From contig MHFC01000102.1 in NCBI GenBank assembly GCA_001804025.1, positions 3,134 through 17,170 on the forward strand: a stretch of 14,037 nucleotides of DNA, given 5' to 3'. A model generated the notes under the pieces. That model saw only the letters and a list, made by a program, of their open reading frames with translations. It made no database searches and had not been told where the DNA came from. Numbering within the stretch: the first letter of the stretch is position 1; each line of letters begins with the position of its first letter. The stretch comes from Omnitrophica bacterium GWA2_52_8. GTDB taxonomy: Bacteria > Omnitrophota > Omnitrophia > Omnitrophales > Aquincolibacteriaceae. Shown one piece after another: positions 1 to 7,771 of this stretch. The position numbers were made by a program, and so were the translations under genes.

Positions 1-1239
1 ACGGCGCGGGAACTTGGTTTGGATGTCATTATTGTCGACCATCACCGCATTCCCGACAAAGGACTGCCTCCGGCGACTGTGATTTTAAATCCGCTGCAGC
101 CGGGCTGCGAGTATCCCTTTAAAGAACTTTCGGCGGGCGGACTTGCTTTCAAGCTGAGTTACGCGCTCATCGGCGAAGCGGCCTACCGCTGGCTTGATTT
201 AACGGCCTTGTCGACGGTCTGTGACGTCGCGCCGCTCGTGGAGGAAAACCGGGTCCTGGTCCGTGAGGGACTGAAAGTGCTTTCGGAGAGAAAAAATCAT
301 GGACTGGACGCGCTGATGACGGAGTCAAAGATCAAGGGGCGTCAAATCAATGTGGGCCATATCGGATTTGTTTTAGGTCCGCGGATTAATGCCGCGGGGC
401 GCATGAGTACGCCGGACATTGCGCTGAGACTTCTTCTGACGGAACATGCCCGGGAAGCGGCGAGTCTGGCGTCGGTTTTAAACGAAGAAAATAAAAGCCG
501 TCAGCGCGAGGAGCGGCAGGTCCTTAAGGAGGCGCTTTTGGAAACCGAGAAGACTTTTCATTTTAACCGCGACCGCGTGATTGTGGTGGCCCGGCAAGGG
601 TGGCATGCCGGAGTGATCGGGATCGTCGCCGCGCGCCTCGTCGAGCGCTACCGGCGTCCTGCGGTGGTGATTGCCCTCGACGGGGAATTCGGCAAAGGGT
701 CCGCCCGTTCGATACGCGGTTTTCATCTTTTTGAAGCCCTGCAGCATTGCAGCGAGATCCTTAAAGAGTTCGGGGGGCACGAGCTTGCTGCCGGGATGAC
801 GGTCTCAGCGGACCGGATTGACCGGCTGCGCCGCGAAATCAATGCTTATGCCGCGGCTAAAACGCCGGAAGATGTGTTCGCGAGAAAATTCGAATACGAT
901 TTGGAAATCGCACTTCATGAGCTCAAACCTGCCTTTATTCAGGAAATCAAACTGCTGGAACCGCATGGGGCCGGAAACCCGAGGCCGCATTTTTTAACGC
1001 GGGGACTGCGCCTGAAAAACCGTGCCCGGCAAAAGTACCCGGACACGTATCAACTTTGGCTGACCGACGGGCTGCAAACGTTTGAAGCCGAATGGCGCAA
1101 CAGGCGCGGTGATAACATTCACTGGATGCAGGAAGATGGGGCGCTGGATGTGATTTATTCCGTGAAATCGTCGGTGTGGGACGGAATGGAAGGGGTTTTA
1201 CTTGAAATCCGCGATATTTTGCCGCAAGGGATTCTCTAA
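1..1239 (+). CDS. recJ: Single-stranded-DNA exonuclease RecJ, 5'-truncated by the window edge
   Basis: RecJ is a cytoplasmic 5'->3' single-strand DNA exonuclease of the DHH phosphoesterase family, used in recombination and in mismatch and base-excision repair. The frame is open from base 1, so the start lies outside the window. The visible 412 codons begin just before the DHH motif (VDHHRIPD, bases 34-57). An ALSTVCDVAPLVEENR segment typical of the DHH domain follows at about 202-249. The DHHA1 domain includes GWHAGVIGIVAARL (about 598-639), a GKGSARS segment, and the GGH motif at bases 772-780 followed by ELAAG. The last ~90 residues look like the RecJ OB fold. RecJ proteins are usually around 560-580 residues, so roughly 150-160 N-terminal residues, including the first metal-binding motifs, are missing. 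The gene ends with TAA and converges on rpmB 118 bases downstream. Confidence 0.95.
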   Translation, partial: TARELGLDVIIVDHHRIPDKGLPPATVILNPLQPGCEYPFKELSAGGLAFKLSYALIGEAAYRWLDLTALSTVCDVAPLVEENRVLVREGLKVLSERKNHGLDALMTESKIKGRQINVGHIGFVLGPRINAAGRMSTPDIALRLLLTEHAREAASLASVLNEENKSRQREERQVLKEALLETEKTFHFNRDRVIVVARQGWHAGVIGIVAARLVERYRRPAVVIALDGEFGKGSARSIRGFHLFEALQHCSEILKEFGGHELAAGMTVSADRIDRLRREINAYAAAKTPEDVFARKFEYDLEIALHELKPAFIQEIKLLEPHGAGNPRPHFLTRGLRLKNRARQKYPDTYQLWLTDGLQTFEAEWRNRRGDNIHWMQEDGALDVIYSVKSSVWDGMEGVLLEIRDILPQGIL

Positions 1240-1245
1240 CCCGCA

Positions 1246-1276
1246 TTTCTCATCGAGTCGCCTAATCAATGAGAAA
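1246..1276. repeat. Inverted repeat downstream of recJ
   Basis: The 8-base arms TTTCTCAT (1246-1253) and ATGAGAAA (1269-1276) are perfectly complementary around a 15-base loop, 7 bases after the recJ stop. No T tract follows on either strand, so this is not a standard intrinsic terminator. It may stabilise the recJ 3' end or be chance. The rest of the 118-base recJ/rpmB gap shows nothing else recognisable apart from the small hairpin at its right end. Confidence 0.3.
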
Positions 1277-1348
1277 AACCGCACTCAAACAGTCCGCCTG
1301 TTACTTCAAAGAAATCTTAATGCAAGGGTTTGGATTTAGAGCCGGGTA

Positions 1349-1372
1349 CGAAGATCGTTACTTCGGTTTTTT
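1349..1372 (+). terminator. Weak candidate intrinsic terminator for recJ
   Basis: A 5-bp stem, CGAAG (1349-1353) pairing with CTTCG (1361-1365) around a 7-base loop, is followed on the + strand by GTTTTTT (1366-1372). It lies across the stop codon of the opposing rpmB gene, where a terminator for the convergent recJ transcript would be expected. The stem is short, so efficiency would be low. This is inference from structure only. Confidence 0.3.
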
Positions 1373-1630
1373 GGAGGATGCAGCAACAAGCAATTTGGGG
1401 GATGCGGCTTTTTTGACGCTGCCCGTTTTAAGGCATTTGACGCATACGTTGACCCGCCGCACGGTCCCGTTAGGGAAGCGGACCTTGACTTTCTGGATGT
1501 TTAAATAAAATCGCCGGCGGGTGATCCCCGTAGTCTTGAGACCAATACCGCCGGTTTTTTTCGGAAGACCCCGCCGCGCAATTGACTTGCCGACAATCGG
1601 TTTTTTCTCGCAGATGGCACATGTACGCAT
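1358..1630 (-). CDS. rpmB: 50S ribosomal protein L28, zinc-ribbon (four-Cys) form
   Basis: L28 is a small basic protein of the large ribosomal subunit. The 90 residues open with the family N-terminus (MRTCAICEKKPIVGK), carry the central RRRFYLNIQKVKV block (residues 38-50), and end in a second cysteine pair in the NVCVKCLKTG segment. Four cysteines (C4, C7, C63, C66) form two CxxC knuckles, the zinc-binding version of the protein. A Gly/Lys-rich insert (residues 20-37, RGLPKKTGGIGLKTTGIT) precedes the conserved block, and the Lys/Ser/Ala-rich tail after residue 72 is probably disordered. The start is the only plausible ATG. No Shine-Dalgarno sequence precedes it: the mRNA just upstream reads C-rich (the + strand is AGGGGGG). 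With the promoter at 1639-1666 the message would be almost leaderless. The gene stands alone, convergent with recJ and divergent from the glycogen operon. Confidence 0.95.
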   Translation of the reverse strand: MRTCAICEKKPIVGKSIARRGLPKKTGGIGLKTTGITRRRFYLNIQKVKVRFPNGTVRRVNVCVKCLKTGSVKKAASPKLLVAASSKKPK

Positions 1631-1638
1631 AGGGGGGC

Positions 1639-1666
1639 ATTATATTTCATAGATCAAACTTGGCAA
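1639..1666 (-). promoter_or_regulatory. rpmB promoter, sigma-70 type
   Basis: Read on the minus strand, TTGCCA (1666-1661) and a perfect TATAAT (1644-1639) are separated by 16 bases. The last base of the -10 box lies 9 bases before the A of the rpmB ATG (1630). A start point at the usual distance (about 1632) would leave a 0-2 base leader, which fits the absence of a ribosome-binding site. Confidence 0.6.
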
Positions 1667-1686
1667 GGTCTTTTTTATGTTATATA

Positions 1687-1716
1687 CTGACCACCCCTCA
1701 TCGCAAACGCTATAAT
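1687..1716 (+). promoter_or_regulatory. Promoter of the CBM48-glgA-thiG-leuB-asd-truA run
   Basis: A perfect TATAAT (1711-1716) is preceded, with an 18-base spacer, by CTGACC (1687-1692, 4 of 6 matches to TTGACA). Transcription would begin near 1723. It stands back to back with the rpmB promoter. No other convincing promoter is seen before truA ends, so this one may serve all six genes. Confidence 0.5.
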
Positions 1717-1742
1717 TCTCAAAAAGGATTTGCAAAACGTTG

Positions 1743-2036
1743 ATGGCGACGAAAGTACGGTCAAAATCTCAACCGGGGAAAAAGGTTTCTCTCGAGTTCT
1801 ATGCGCCTCATGCGGACCGGGTTGAAGTTGCAGGCAGCTTTAACAATTGGAACGGTTCGGCATCCGCGCTGCGCAAAGGCCGGGACGGGAAATGGAAGGC
1901 TGATTTAAGACTGCTTCCCGGCCGTTATGAATACCGCTTTTTGATTGACGGGAACTGGCAGAATGATCAGAACCCGGTCGAATGCGTACCGAATGCTTTT
2001 GGGTCCTGGAACTGCGTGCTTACAGTCCGCGAGTAA
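1743..2036 (+). CDS. Small stand-alone glycogen-binding protein (CBM48 / AMPK-beta type)
   Basis: The 97-residue protein is essentially one carbohydrate-binding module of the CBM48 / AMPK-beta glycogen-binding family. After a short basic N-terminus come KVSLEFYAPHADRVEVAGSFNNW (about residues 14-36), a GKWKADLRLLPGRYEYRFLIDGNW segment (about 49-72), and a VPNAFGSWNCVL ending. W36, W72 and N84 sit where AMPK-beta uses two tryptophans and an asparagine to bind glucan. There is no catalytic domain, signal peptide or membrane segment, so it is presumably cytoplasmic. It precedes glgA by 22 bases under the same promoter, so a role in attaching GlgA, or another enzyme, to glycogen is a reasonable inference. 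ATG 1743 is preferred; an in-frame TTG directly before it (1740) is the alternative. The AAAGGA at 1723-1728 is 11 bases from the TTG and 14 from the ATG, so the choice is not settled. Confidence 0.85.
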   Translation: MATKVRSKSQPGKKVSLEFYAPHADRVEVAGSFNNWNGSASALRKGRDGKWKADLRLLPGRYEYRFLIDGNWQNDQNPVECVPNAFGSWNCVLTVRE

Positions 2037-2058
2037 TTGAAAGAGAGACGGAAATTTC

Positions 2059-3531
2059 ATGAAAGTCGCATTTGTTGCGTCTGAAATGGTCCCTTTTGCC
2101 AAAACGGGCGGTTTGGCCGATGTTACCGGGACCCTTTGCCGGGAAATTGCCTCGCTCGGGCACGATGTGGTCGCTTTTTTACCCCGTTATAAGTCGATTG
2201 ACCCCCAGCGTCTTGAGTTAAAAGTCGAAATCAAGCGTCTCAGCATTCCGGTGGGCTCCGAAAACGAGCTTTGCCGTGTTCTTAGCTATCAGGATGACAA
2301 GTCGAAAATCCGCGTCTATCTGGTAGACCACCCCGAATTTTATTGCCGTGATGAACTTTATGGCACGGGACTCGGCGACTATCCGGACAATGACCGCCGG
2401 TTTATTTATTTTCAGCGGGCCGTGCTCGAAACTATCAAGGCAAAAAACATACGGCTGGACGTGATTCACTGTCATGACTGGCAGAGTGGCCTCATTCCGG
2501 TCTATTTAAAGACACTTTACCGCGAAGAGCCTGTCTTTGAAAAAGTAAAAACCGTGCTTTCGATCCATAATCTCGGGTATCAGGGCAATTTTCCGCCGGA
2601 CTCGATGCCGCTGACCGGATTGGATTGGGACCAGTTCAAAATGGACCGCCTGGAGTTTTACGGGAAGGTCAGTTTTTTAAAAGCAGGCATTCTGGATGCG
2701 GATGCCGTCGCAACGGTCAGCGAACGGTATGCCGAGGAAATCCAGACGAAGGAATTTTCATGCGGTATGGACGGGGTGTTCCGGAGGCGTCATGATAAAA
2801 TTTACGGGATCCTGAACGGCATTGATCCCGATGAATGGAACCCTAAAGAAGATTATGACTTGGTGGCGCGTTATGACGGCACCAGTCTGGAAAAGAAAAA
2901 AGAAAACAAACGCGCGTTGCAGCGTGAAAACCGGCTTGAAGAAAACGAAGCCACGCCGCTGGTAGGAGTCATTTCCAGGCTGGCGGACCAAAAAGGCATC
3001 GATATCCTTCTTCCGGCGCTTGAAACGATTTTGGATATGGGATGCCAGTTTGTGCTGCTCGGAACGGGCGAGGAAAGGTACCATCATCTTCTGCGCGAGT
3101 TTGCAAAAAAAAGGAAATCGCAGACGGGCATCCATATTGTGTTTGATTCCAAGATGGCCAAACGCATGTATGCCGGATGCGACATGCTGCTTCTGCCGTC
3201 CTACTACGAACCCTGCGGGCTGGGACAGCTGATTGCCCTGCGGTTCGGAACCATTCCCGTGGTGCGGGCGACGGGGGGGCTGGCGGACACCATCATCGAG
3301 TTTGATCCCAAAAAGGGGACGGGTAATGGCTTCCGGTTTGAAGATTATTCGAGCGAAGCGCTGGTTGCTGCATGTCAGCGTGCGCTGAAAATTTATACGG
3401 ACAAAAAGGCCTGGCCTAAACTTCTCGAAAATGCCGTGGCTTGTGATTTTTCATGGACCCGGTCCGCAAAAAAATATGTGGAACTTTACCGGGAATTGGC
3501 GGAAAGGCCCGTCAAGGAGCGCGGAAAATGA
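2059..3531 (+). CDS. glgA: Glycogen synthase (ADP-glucose type, GT5)
   Basis: GlgA transfers glucose from ADP-glucose to the non-reducing ends of alpha-1,4-glucan. The 490-residue length is normal for bacterial GlgA (about 480). The N-terminal GT5 fold carries the nucleotide-sugar KTGGLADV motif (K15-V22), HCHDW (137-141) and H170 in SIHNLGYQG. The C-terminal Rossmann domain carries ISRLADQKG, with R307 and K312 spaced like the catalytic Arg/Lys pair of E. coli GlgA. It also has EPCGLGQ (E384, C386) and TGGLADT (405-411). All key residues are present, so an active enzyme is expected. The start follows GAGAGACGGA with conventional spacing. It is second in its operon after the glycogen-binding protein; glgB, glgC and glgP are not in the window. 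Its stop overlaps the thiG start as ATGA. Confidence 0.97.
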   Translation: MKVAFVASEMVPFAKTGGLADVTGTLCREIASLGHDVVAFLPRYKSIDPQRLELKVEIKRLSIPVGSENELCRVLSYQDDKSKIRVYLVDHPEFYCRDELYGTGLGDYPDNDRRFIYFQRAVLETIKAKNIRLDVIHCHDWQSGLIPVYLKTLYREEPVFEKVKTVLSIHNLGYQGNFPPDSMPLTGLDWDQFKMDRLEFYGKVSFLKAGILDADAVATVSERYAEEIQTKEFSCGMDGVFRRRHDKIYGILNGIDPDEWNPKEDYDLVARYDGTSLEKKKENKRALQRENRLEENEATPLVGVISRLADQKGIDILLPALETILDMGCQFVLLGTGEERYHHLLREFAKKRKSQTGIHIVFDSKMAKRMYAGCDMLLLPSYYEPCGLGQLIALRFGTIPVVRATGGLADTIIEFDPKKGTGNGFRFEDYSSEALVAACQRALKIYTDKKAWPKLLENAVACDFSWTRSAKKYVELYRELAERPVKERGK

Positions 3532-4322
3532 AAGTTTTAGCTCAAGATAAGGTGTTAAAGATCGGGGCGTACGTTTTGCAATCGCGTCTCATAGTCGGCA
3601 CGGGGAAGTACCCCTCGTTTGAGCTGATGGTCGATGCCATCGAAGCTTCGGGTGCGGACATGGTGACGGTGGCGATCGGCCGGGTGGATTTGAAAGAAAA
3701 AACACAGAAGAATTTACTCGATTATCTGGACCCCAAAAGATACACCCTGTTGCCCAATACTGCCGGCGCTTATAATATCGAAGACGCGCTCAGGATCGCA
3801 AGGCTGGGCCGTGCCGCGGGACTCGGCGATCTTGTTAAATTGGAAGTGATCGGGGACGCCAAAACGCTTTTGCCCGATACGATGGCTTTGCTCGAAGCAA
3901 CGCGGATTCTTGTCCGTGAGGGGTTTACGGTCATGCCCTATACGAACGATGATCCCGTCATGGCAAAAAAACTTGAAGATGCCGGTGCCGCATGTGTGAT
4001 GCCGCTCGCGGCCCCGATCGGTTCGGGCCGGGGCATCCAAAACCGGATGAATCTGCAATTTATTCTCGACGCCGTTTCCTGTCCCGTCATTGTCGATGCC
4101 GGCGTCGGGACGGCTTCAGACGCGGCTGTCTGCATGGAATTGGGAGCGGACGGCGTGCTGATGAATACCGCAATTGCCGCTTCGGACCAACCCGTTCTGA
4201 TGGCGTCTGCCATGCGCGAAGCGGTTTCCGCAGGCAGAAAAGCTTTTCTTGCCGGCCGTATGCCCATCCGCGAATATGCCTCGGCCTCCAGCCCTCAAGA
4301 AGGCCTGAGAATCAAGTCCTGA
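3528..4322 (+). CDS. thiG: Thiazole synthase ThiG
   Basis: ThiG builds the thiazole phosphate ring of thiamin from 1-deoxy-D-xylulose 5-phosphate, dehydroglycine (or the glycine-derived imine) and the ThiS thiocarboxylate. The 264 residues match the family length, with the TIM-barrel signatures [10 protein letters not shown] (21-30), LLPNTAGAY (74-82), [10 protein letters not shown] (101-110), [12 protein letters not shown] (159-170) and [12 protein letters not shown] (189-200). K104 is the expected Schiff-base lysine. The reading frame stays open upstream to 3453, but ATG 3528 is chosen because it starts the conserved protein. It also has AAGGAG (3514-3519) 8 bases before it and gives the ATGA overlap with glgA. 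No thiS, thiF, thiH, thiO, thiC or thiE lies nearby, and no thiamin riboswitch is seen upstream. The gene is thus an isolated thiamin gene carried in a glycogen/amino-acid operon. Confidence 0.95.
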   Translation: MKVLAQDKVLKIGAYVLQSRLIVGTGKYPSFELMVDAIEASGADMVTVAIGRVDLKEKTQKNLLDYLDPKRYTLLPNTAGAYNIEDALRIARLGRAAGLGDLVKLEVIGDAKTLLPDTMALLEATRILVREGFTVMPYTNDDPVMAKKLEDAGAACVMPLAAPIGSGRGIQNRMNLQFILDAVSCPVIVDAGVGTASDAAVCMELGADGVLMNTAIAASDQPVLMASAMREAVSAGRKAFLAGRMPIREYASASSPQEGLRIKS

Positions 4323-4350
4323 TCCCCATGAAGTAAAAAGGAACCCGATT

Positions 4351-5421
4351 ATGTATCGAATTACTGTTTTTCCAGGAGATGGCATCGGGCCTGAAGTCAC
4401 GGACCAGGTGATAAAACTTATCCGCAAAATCGGACAGGCGCATCATCTAGTTTTTGAAATTCAGCAATCGCTTCTGGGCGGCGCATCGATTGACAAACAC
4501 GGTGTCCCGATGACCCCGGAGGCCCTGAGGCTTGCGCTTGAAAGCGACGCCGTTTTTTTAGGGGCTGTCGGAGGACCGAAATGGGACCGTGTCGAACCGG
4601 CCAAGCGCCCCGAAAAAGCGCTTCTGGAACTGCGTAAATCGCTGGAAGTTTTTGCCAATATTCGTCCTGTCCTGCTGATGCCGGAACTGGTTTCACGATC
4701 GCCGCTGAAGGCCGAAATCGTCGAAGGGTGTGATTTTGTGATTCTGAGGGAATTGACCGGTGGTATTTATTTCGGAACGCCGCGCGGAACCGAGGGTTCG
4801 GGCCCTTCCGAAAGGGCTTTTAATACGATGGTGTATACCGCAGCGGAAGTCGAGCGGATTGTGCGCAAGGCCTTTGAACTCGCACGCCGCAGGCGCCGGC
4901 ATGTGACGTCCGTCGACAAAGCCAACGTGCTTGAAGTCAGCAGGCTCTGGCGCAAGACCGCTACGGCCGTGCATGCGGAGTTTCCGGATGTGACGCTGGA
5001 CCACCGCTACATTGATGACTGCGCGATGCAAGTGATTAAAAATCCGGGGCAATTTGATGTGATTGTTACCGGCAATTTATTCGGCGATATTCTCAGCGAC
5101 GAATGTGCGATGCTCACCGGGTCCATCGGGATGCTGCCTTCCGCGTCCGTCGGGGGAAAATACGCGCTCTATGAGCCTGTGCACGGGTCGGCCCCGGACA
5201 TTGCCGGAAAAAACATGGCCAATCCTCTGGCCTCGATTCTATCGATTGCGATGATGATGGAAACAAGTTTTGAACTTCATGAAATTGCGCGCGAAATCGA
5301 ACAAGCGGTCCGGGATGTTTTGCGCGCAGGACACCGGACGGCCGACATTGCCGAGCCGGGGCAGCGGTGCGTGAGCTGCTCGGAAATTGGCGATTTGGTC
5401 TGCGGAAGGATCGGAAAATGA
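4351..5421 (+). CDS. leuB: 3-Isopropylmalate dehydrogenase
   Basis: LeuB oxidises and decarboxylates 3-isopropylmalate to 2-oxoisocaproate with NAD+, the third leucine-specific step. The 356-residue length is typical. Motifs seen: PGDGIGPEV (8-16); LRKSLEVFANIRP (94-106), with the substrate arginines R95 and R105, which separates LeuB from isocitrate dehydrogenase; RELTGGIYFG (133-142), with R133 and Y140; VDKANV with K190; the metal aspartates D222, D246 and D250; and the nucleotide-binding HGSAPDIAGKNMANP (278-292). A clear AAAAGGA (4336-4342) lies 8 bases before the ATG, after a 28-base gap from thiG. leuA, leuC and leuD are absent from the window. The stop overlaps the asd start as ATGA. 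Confidence 0.95.
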   Translation: MYRITVFPGDGIGPEVTDQVIKLIRKIGQAHHLVFEIQQSLLGGASIDKHGVPMTPEALRLALESDAVFLGAVGGPKWDRVEPAKRPEKALLELRKSLEVFANIRPVLLMPELVSRSPLKAEIVEGCDFVILRELTGGIYFGTPRGTEGSGPSERAFNTMVYTAAEVERIVRKAFELARRRRRHVTSVDKANVLEVSRLWRKTATAVHAEFPDVTLDHRYIDDCAMQVIKNPGQFDVIVTGNLFGDILSDECAMLTGSIGMLPSASVGGKYALYEPVHGSAPDIAGKNMANPLASILSIAMMMETSFELHEIAREIEQAVRDVLRAGHRTADIAEPGQRCVSCSEIGDLVCGRIGK

Positions 5422-6428
5422 AAAAATTCAATGTTGCGGTTCTCGGGGTTACGGGCGCGGTGGGGCAGGAGTTTTTGACAATCCTCAAACAACGGAAGTT
5501 TCCGCTGGCACGTTTGAAGTTGCTGGCATCCGGCCGTTCGGCGGGGAAAAAAGTGTCATTTGACGGCGCGGAATATACCATTGAGGAAGCAGGGCCGGCC
5601 TCGTTTCAAAATATCGATCTCGTGCTCTCAAGCGCGGGCGGTTCGGTCAGCCGTGAGCTGGTGCCGTGTGCGATCAAGGCGGGTGCGCTTGTGGTGGACA
5701 ACACCAGTGCTTTCAGAGTGGATCCCGAAGTTCCGCTGGTCATCCCGGAAATTAATCCCGAAGATATCTTTAAACACAAGGGTGTGATTGCAAATCCCAA
5801 TTGCTCGACGATTATCATGCTCGTGCCGCTTTTCCCGATTCACCGTTTGGCTCATATCCGCCGGATCGTCGCCGCGACCTATCAATCGGCGAGCGGTGCC
5901 GGTGCGAAAGCCATGCAGGAACTTGAAAAGCAGACGCATGAAATTCTTGCGGGCCGTCCGCCCGTCAAGGAGGTTTTCCCGCATCAAATCGCGTTTAATC
6001 TTTTTTCGCACAACAGCAAGGTCATGGAGGACGGGTTTTGCGAAGAAGAAGTCAAAATGATCCGCGAAACCAAAAAGATTTTTCATGACGATACCCTGCA
6101 AGTGGTTCCGACAACCATCCGGGTGCCGGTCTTCCGGGCGCATTCCGAGGCGCTTTATGTGGAAGTCGAAAAGCAGGTGAGTCTGGATCAAGTTCGCAGC
6201 GTGCTGGACGGCGCACCGGGAGTGCGGCTCGTGGATGACCGCCAGAAGAATTATTTTCCGATGCCGATCGAAGCCTCTCACGGGGATGATATTTTGGTCG
6301 GGCGTTTGCGCCGCGATCCGGCGAACTCTAAAGGCTGGGCCCTTTTTGTCAGCGGGGACCAGCTTAGGAAAGGCGCGGCCTTGAATGCCGTCCAGATCGC
6401 CGAAATTTGGGCCCGGAAACCGTCGTAA
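5418..6428 (+). CDS. asd: Aspartate-semialdehyde dehydrogenase
   Basis: Asd reduces beta-aspartyl phosphate to aspartate semialdehyde with NADPH, the branch-point step towards lysine/diaminopimelate, threonine and methionine. The 336 residues show the NADP-binding VLGVTGAVGQEF (8-19), DNTSAFR (94-100) and NPNCSTI with catalytic C129. Q156 lies in TYQSASGAG. RVPVFRAH carries R235 and H242, spaced like the substrate arginine and catalytic histidine of the E. coli enzyme. The frame is open further upstream inside leuB, but ATG 5418 fits the family N-terminus, follows AAGGA (5406-5410) and forms a 4-base ATGA overlap with leuB, implying coupled translation. truA begins 3 bases after the stop. Confidence 0.96.
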   Translation: MKKFNVAVLGVTGAVGQEFLTILKQRKFPLARLKLLASGRSAGKKVSFDGAEYTIEEAGPASFQNIDLVLSSAGGSVSRELVPCAIKAGALVVDNTSAFRVDPEVPLVIPEINPEDIFKHKGVIANPNCSTIIMLVPLFPIHRLAHIRRIVAATYQSASGAGAKAMQELEKQTHEILAGRPPVKEVFPHQIAFNLFSHNSKVMEDGFCEEEVKMIRETKKIFHDDTLQVVPTTIRVPVFRAHSEALYVEVEKQVSLDQVRSVLDGAPGVRLVDDRQKNYFPMPIEASHGDDILVGRLRRDPANSKGWALFVSGDQLRKGAALNAVQIAEIWARKPS

Positions 6429-6431
6429 GGC

Positions 6432-7187
6432 ATGCGCAATCTCAAGTTTGTTCTCGAGTATGATGGTTCCCGTTACTTCGGGTTCCAACGCCAGAAAAAA
6501 CAGGCGACCATCCAGGCCGCCTTTGAAGAAGCGGCCTCTCGTTTTTTTAACCGCAAAATCAAGATCACGGCTGCCAGCGGCCGGACCGACACCGGCGCCC
6601 ACGCTGTCCATCAGGTCGTCAATTTAAAAATCAAAACCTTTAGGACCTCGGATCAAATCCTCAAAGGGATGAATCATTTTCTGCCGCGGGACATCGCGGT
6701 CCGGCAGGTGACGGAGGAAGTTGCAGGATTTCACGCACGCTACGATGTTAAAGATAAGACTTACGAATACCGGATTTGGAATCAAGAGGTCCGGTCGCCG
6801 CTTTTGCCGCCGGATGTTTATCATTTCAACCGCGTCCTTGATTTAAAAGCCATGCGGCGGGCGGTGTGCGCACTTACGGGGCGGCATGATTTTAAGGCAT
6901 TTTGCGGTGCGCAGGGGCTGGAGCGCGGAGAGCGGGGAAAGCGCGGAACCGTCAGGACTTTGAAAAAGGCCGTCATTCTCAAAAGCGGCCCGTTCATCCG
7001 GATCCGGTTTCAGGCTGATGGTTTTCTTAATCATATGGTGCGGAACATGGTGGGCACGCTCCTTGAGGTTGGGACGGGAAAAAGGCGGGCCGGGGATATC
7101 GGGAAAATCCTTCTCTCCGGGGACCGCCGGCATGCCGGGGCGGCCGTGCCCGCCAAGGGGCTGGTGCTTACGGAAGTTCGCTATTGA
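6432..7187 (+). CDS. truA: tRNA pseudouridine(38-40) synthase TruA
   Basis: TruA isomerises uridines 38, 39 and 40 in the tRNA anticodon arm to pseudouridine. The 251 residues open with the family N-terminus (FVLEYDGSRYFGFQRQ, 6-21) and carry SGRTDTGAHA (49-58), with catalytic D53. The KTYEYRI block (109-115) and GFLNHMVRNMVGTLLEVG (197-214) of the second half are also present. Length is near the usual 245-270. Only a short AAGG immediately before the ATG could serve as ribosome-binding site. With a 3-base gap from asd, it is probably translated by re-initiation. It closes the six-gene run; no strong terminator follows before the rplM promoter. Confidence 0.95.
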   Translation: MRNLKFVLEYDGSRYFGFQRQKKQATIQAAFEEAASRFFNRKIKITAASGRTDTGAHAVHQVVNLKIKTFRTSDQILKGMNHFLPRDIAVRQVTEEVAGFHARYDVKDKTYEYRIWNQEVRSPLLPPDVYHFNRVLDLKAMRRAVCALTGRHDFKAFCGAQGLERGERGKRGTVRTLKKAVILKSGPFIRIRFQADGFLNHMVRNMVGTLLEVGTGKRRAGDIGKILLSGDRRHAGAAVPAKGLVLTEVRY

Positions 7188-7275
7188 TCAAGGGTGAAAG
7201 AGGGCTTTGGCGGTGTTCCCGCAACCCATTAGGACCCCCTGTAAGACCGCATTAAAGCGGCCTTGGGATAACTTT

Positions 7276-7304
7276 TTGACAGAAGGGGAGCTATTTGATA
7301 TACT
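7276..7304 (+). promoter_or_regulatory. rplM-rpsI promoter, near-consensus with extended -10
   Basis: A perfect TTGACA (7276-7281) and TATACT (7299-7304) are separated by the optimal 17 bases. TG one base before the -10 box makes it an extended -10. The expected start point is A7311, giving a 28-base leader before rplM. A strong promoter suits ribosomal protein genes. The rest of the truA-rplM gap (7188-7275) shows only small imperfect hairpins, for example CCGC/GCGG at about 7247-7260. Confidence 0.85.
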
Positions 7305-7338
7305 CTGCGGACTTTTTTCACTCTGGATCGGAACTGTC

Positions 7339-7767
7339 ATGAAAACTTATGAAGCTACAGAAAAAGATTTCAACAAAAAGACTTACATTGTAGACGCCGC
7401 CGGGAAGACTCTCGGCCGTCTTGCGACGCGGGTGGCTTCCGTCATTATCGGAAAAGAGAAAGTGTTTTTCTGCAAAGACAAGATTGTCGGCGATCAGGTT
7501 ATTGTGATCAATGCGGAAAAGATCCTGGTGACGGGTAAAAAAAATAAAACAAAAATTTATACGCATTACACCGGCTATCCCAGCGGCTTAAGAACTTATA
7601 CTTTTGAAGATTTAATGACGAAAAAACCCGAAGAAATTATTCTGCGGGCCGTATGGCGCATGCTTCCGAAAAACCGGATCGGGCAGAAGATGCGTACCCG
7701 CGTCATGGTTTTTGCCGGCGCCCAACATAATCAAAAGTCTCTCAAACCTATTCCGATGGAAGTGTAA
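7339..7767 (+). CDS. rplM: 50S ribosomal protein L13
   Basis: L13 is an early-assembling large-subunit protein. The 142-residue length equals the bacterial norm. The family blocks are present: KKTYIVDAAGKTLGRLAT (13-30), GDQVIVINAEKILVTGKK (51-68), YTHYTGYPSG (74-83), and ILRAVWRMLPKN followed by MRTRVMVFAGAQH. The frame is open 44 codons further upstream, but that stretch overlaps the promoter, so ATG 7339 is the real start. The ribosome-binding site is weak (GGATCGGA at 7325-7332). It forms the conserved rplM-rpsI pair, with rpsI 4 bases downstream. Confidence 0.96.
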   Translation: MKTYEATEKDFNKKTYIVDAAGKTLGRLATRVASVIIGKEKVFFCKDKIVGDQVIVINAEKILVTGKKNKTKIYTHYTGYPSGLRTYTFEDLMTKKPEEIILRAVWRMLPKNRIGQKMRTRVMVFAGAQHNQKSLKPIPMEV

Positions 7768-7771
7768 CGTT

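Noticed and set aside
1269..1508. A 79-codon + strand frame between recJ and the glycogen operon
   Set aside because: It lies mostly over rpmB on the opposite strand, which is a clear ribosomal protein; the composition looks like a shadow.
5628..6611. A 327-codon open frame antisense to asd and truA
   Set aside because: It crosses two well-supported genes, shows no family signature and has no promoter or ribosome-binding site of its own.
7188..7275. Possible tRNA or L13-type leader RNA upstream of rplM
   Set aside because: No cloverleaf or conserved T-loop fits, and the stretch lies upstream of the strong rplM promoter, so it would not be part of the rplM mRNA leader.
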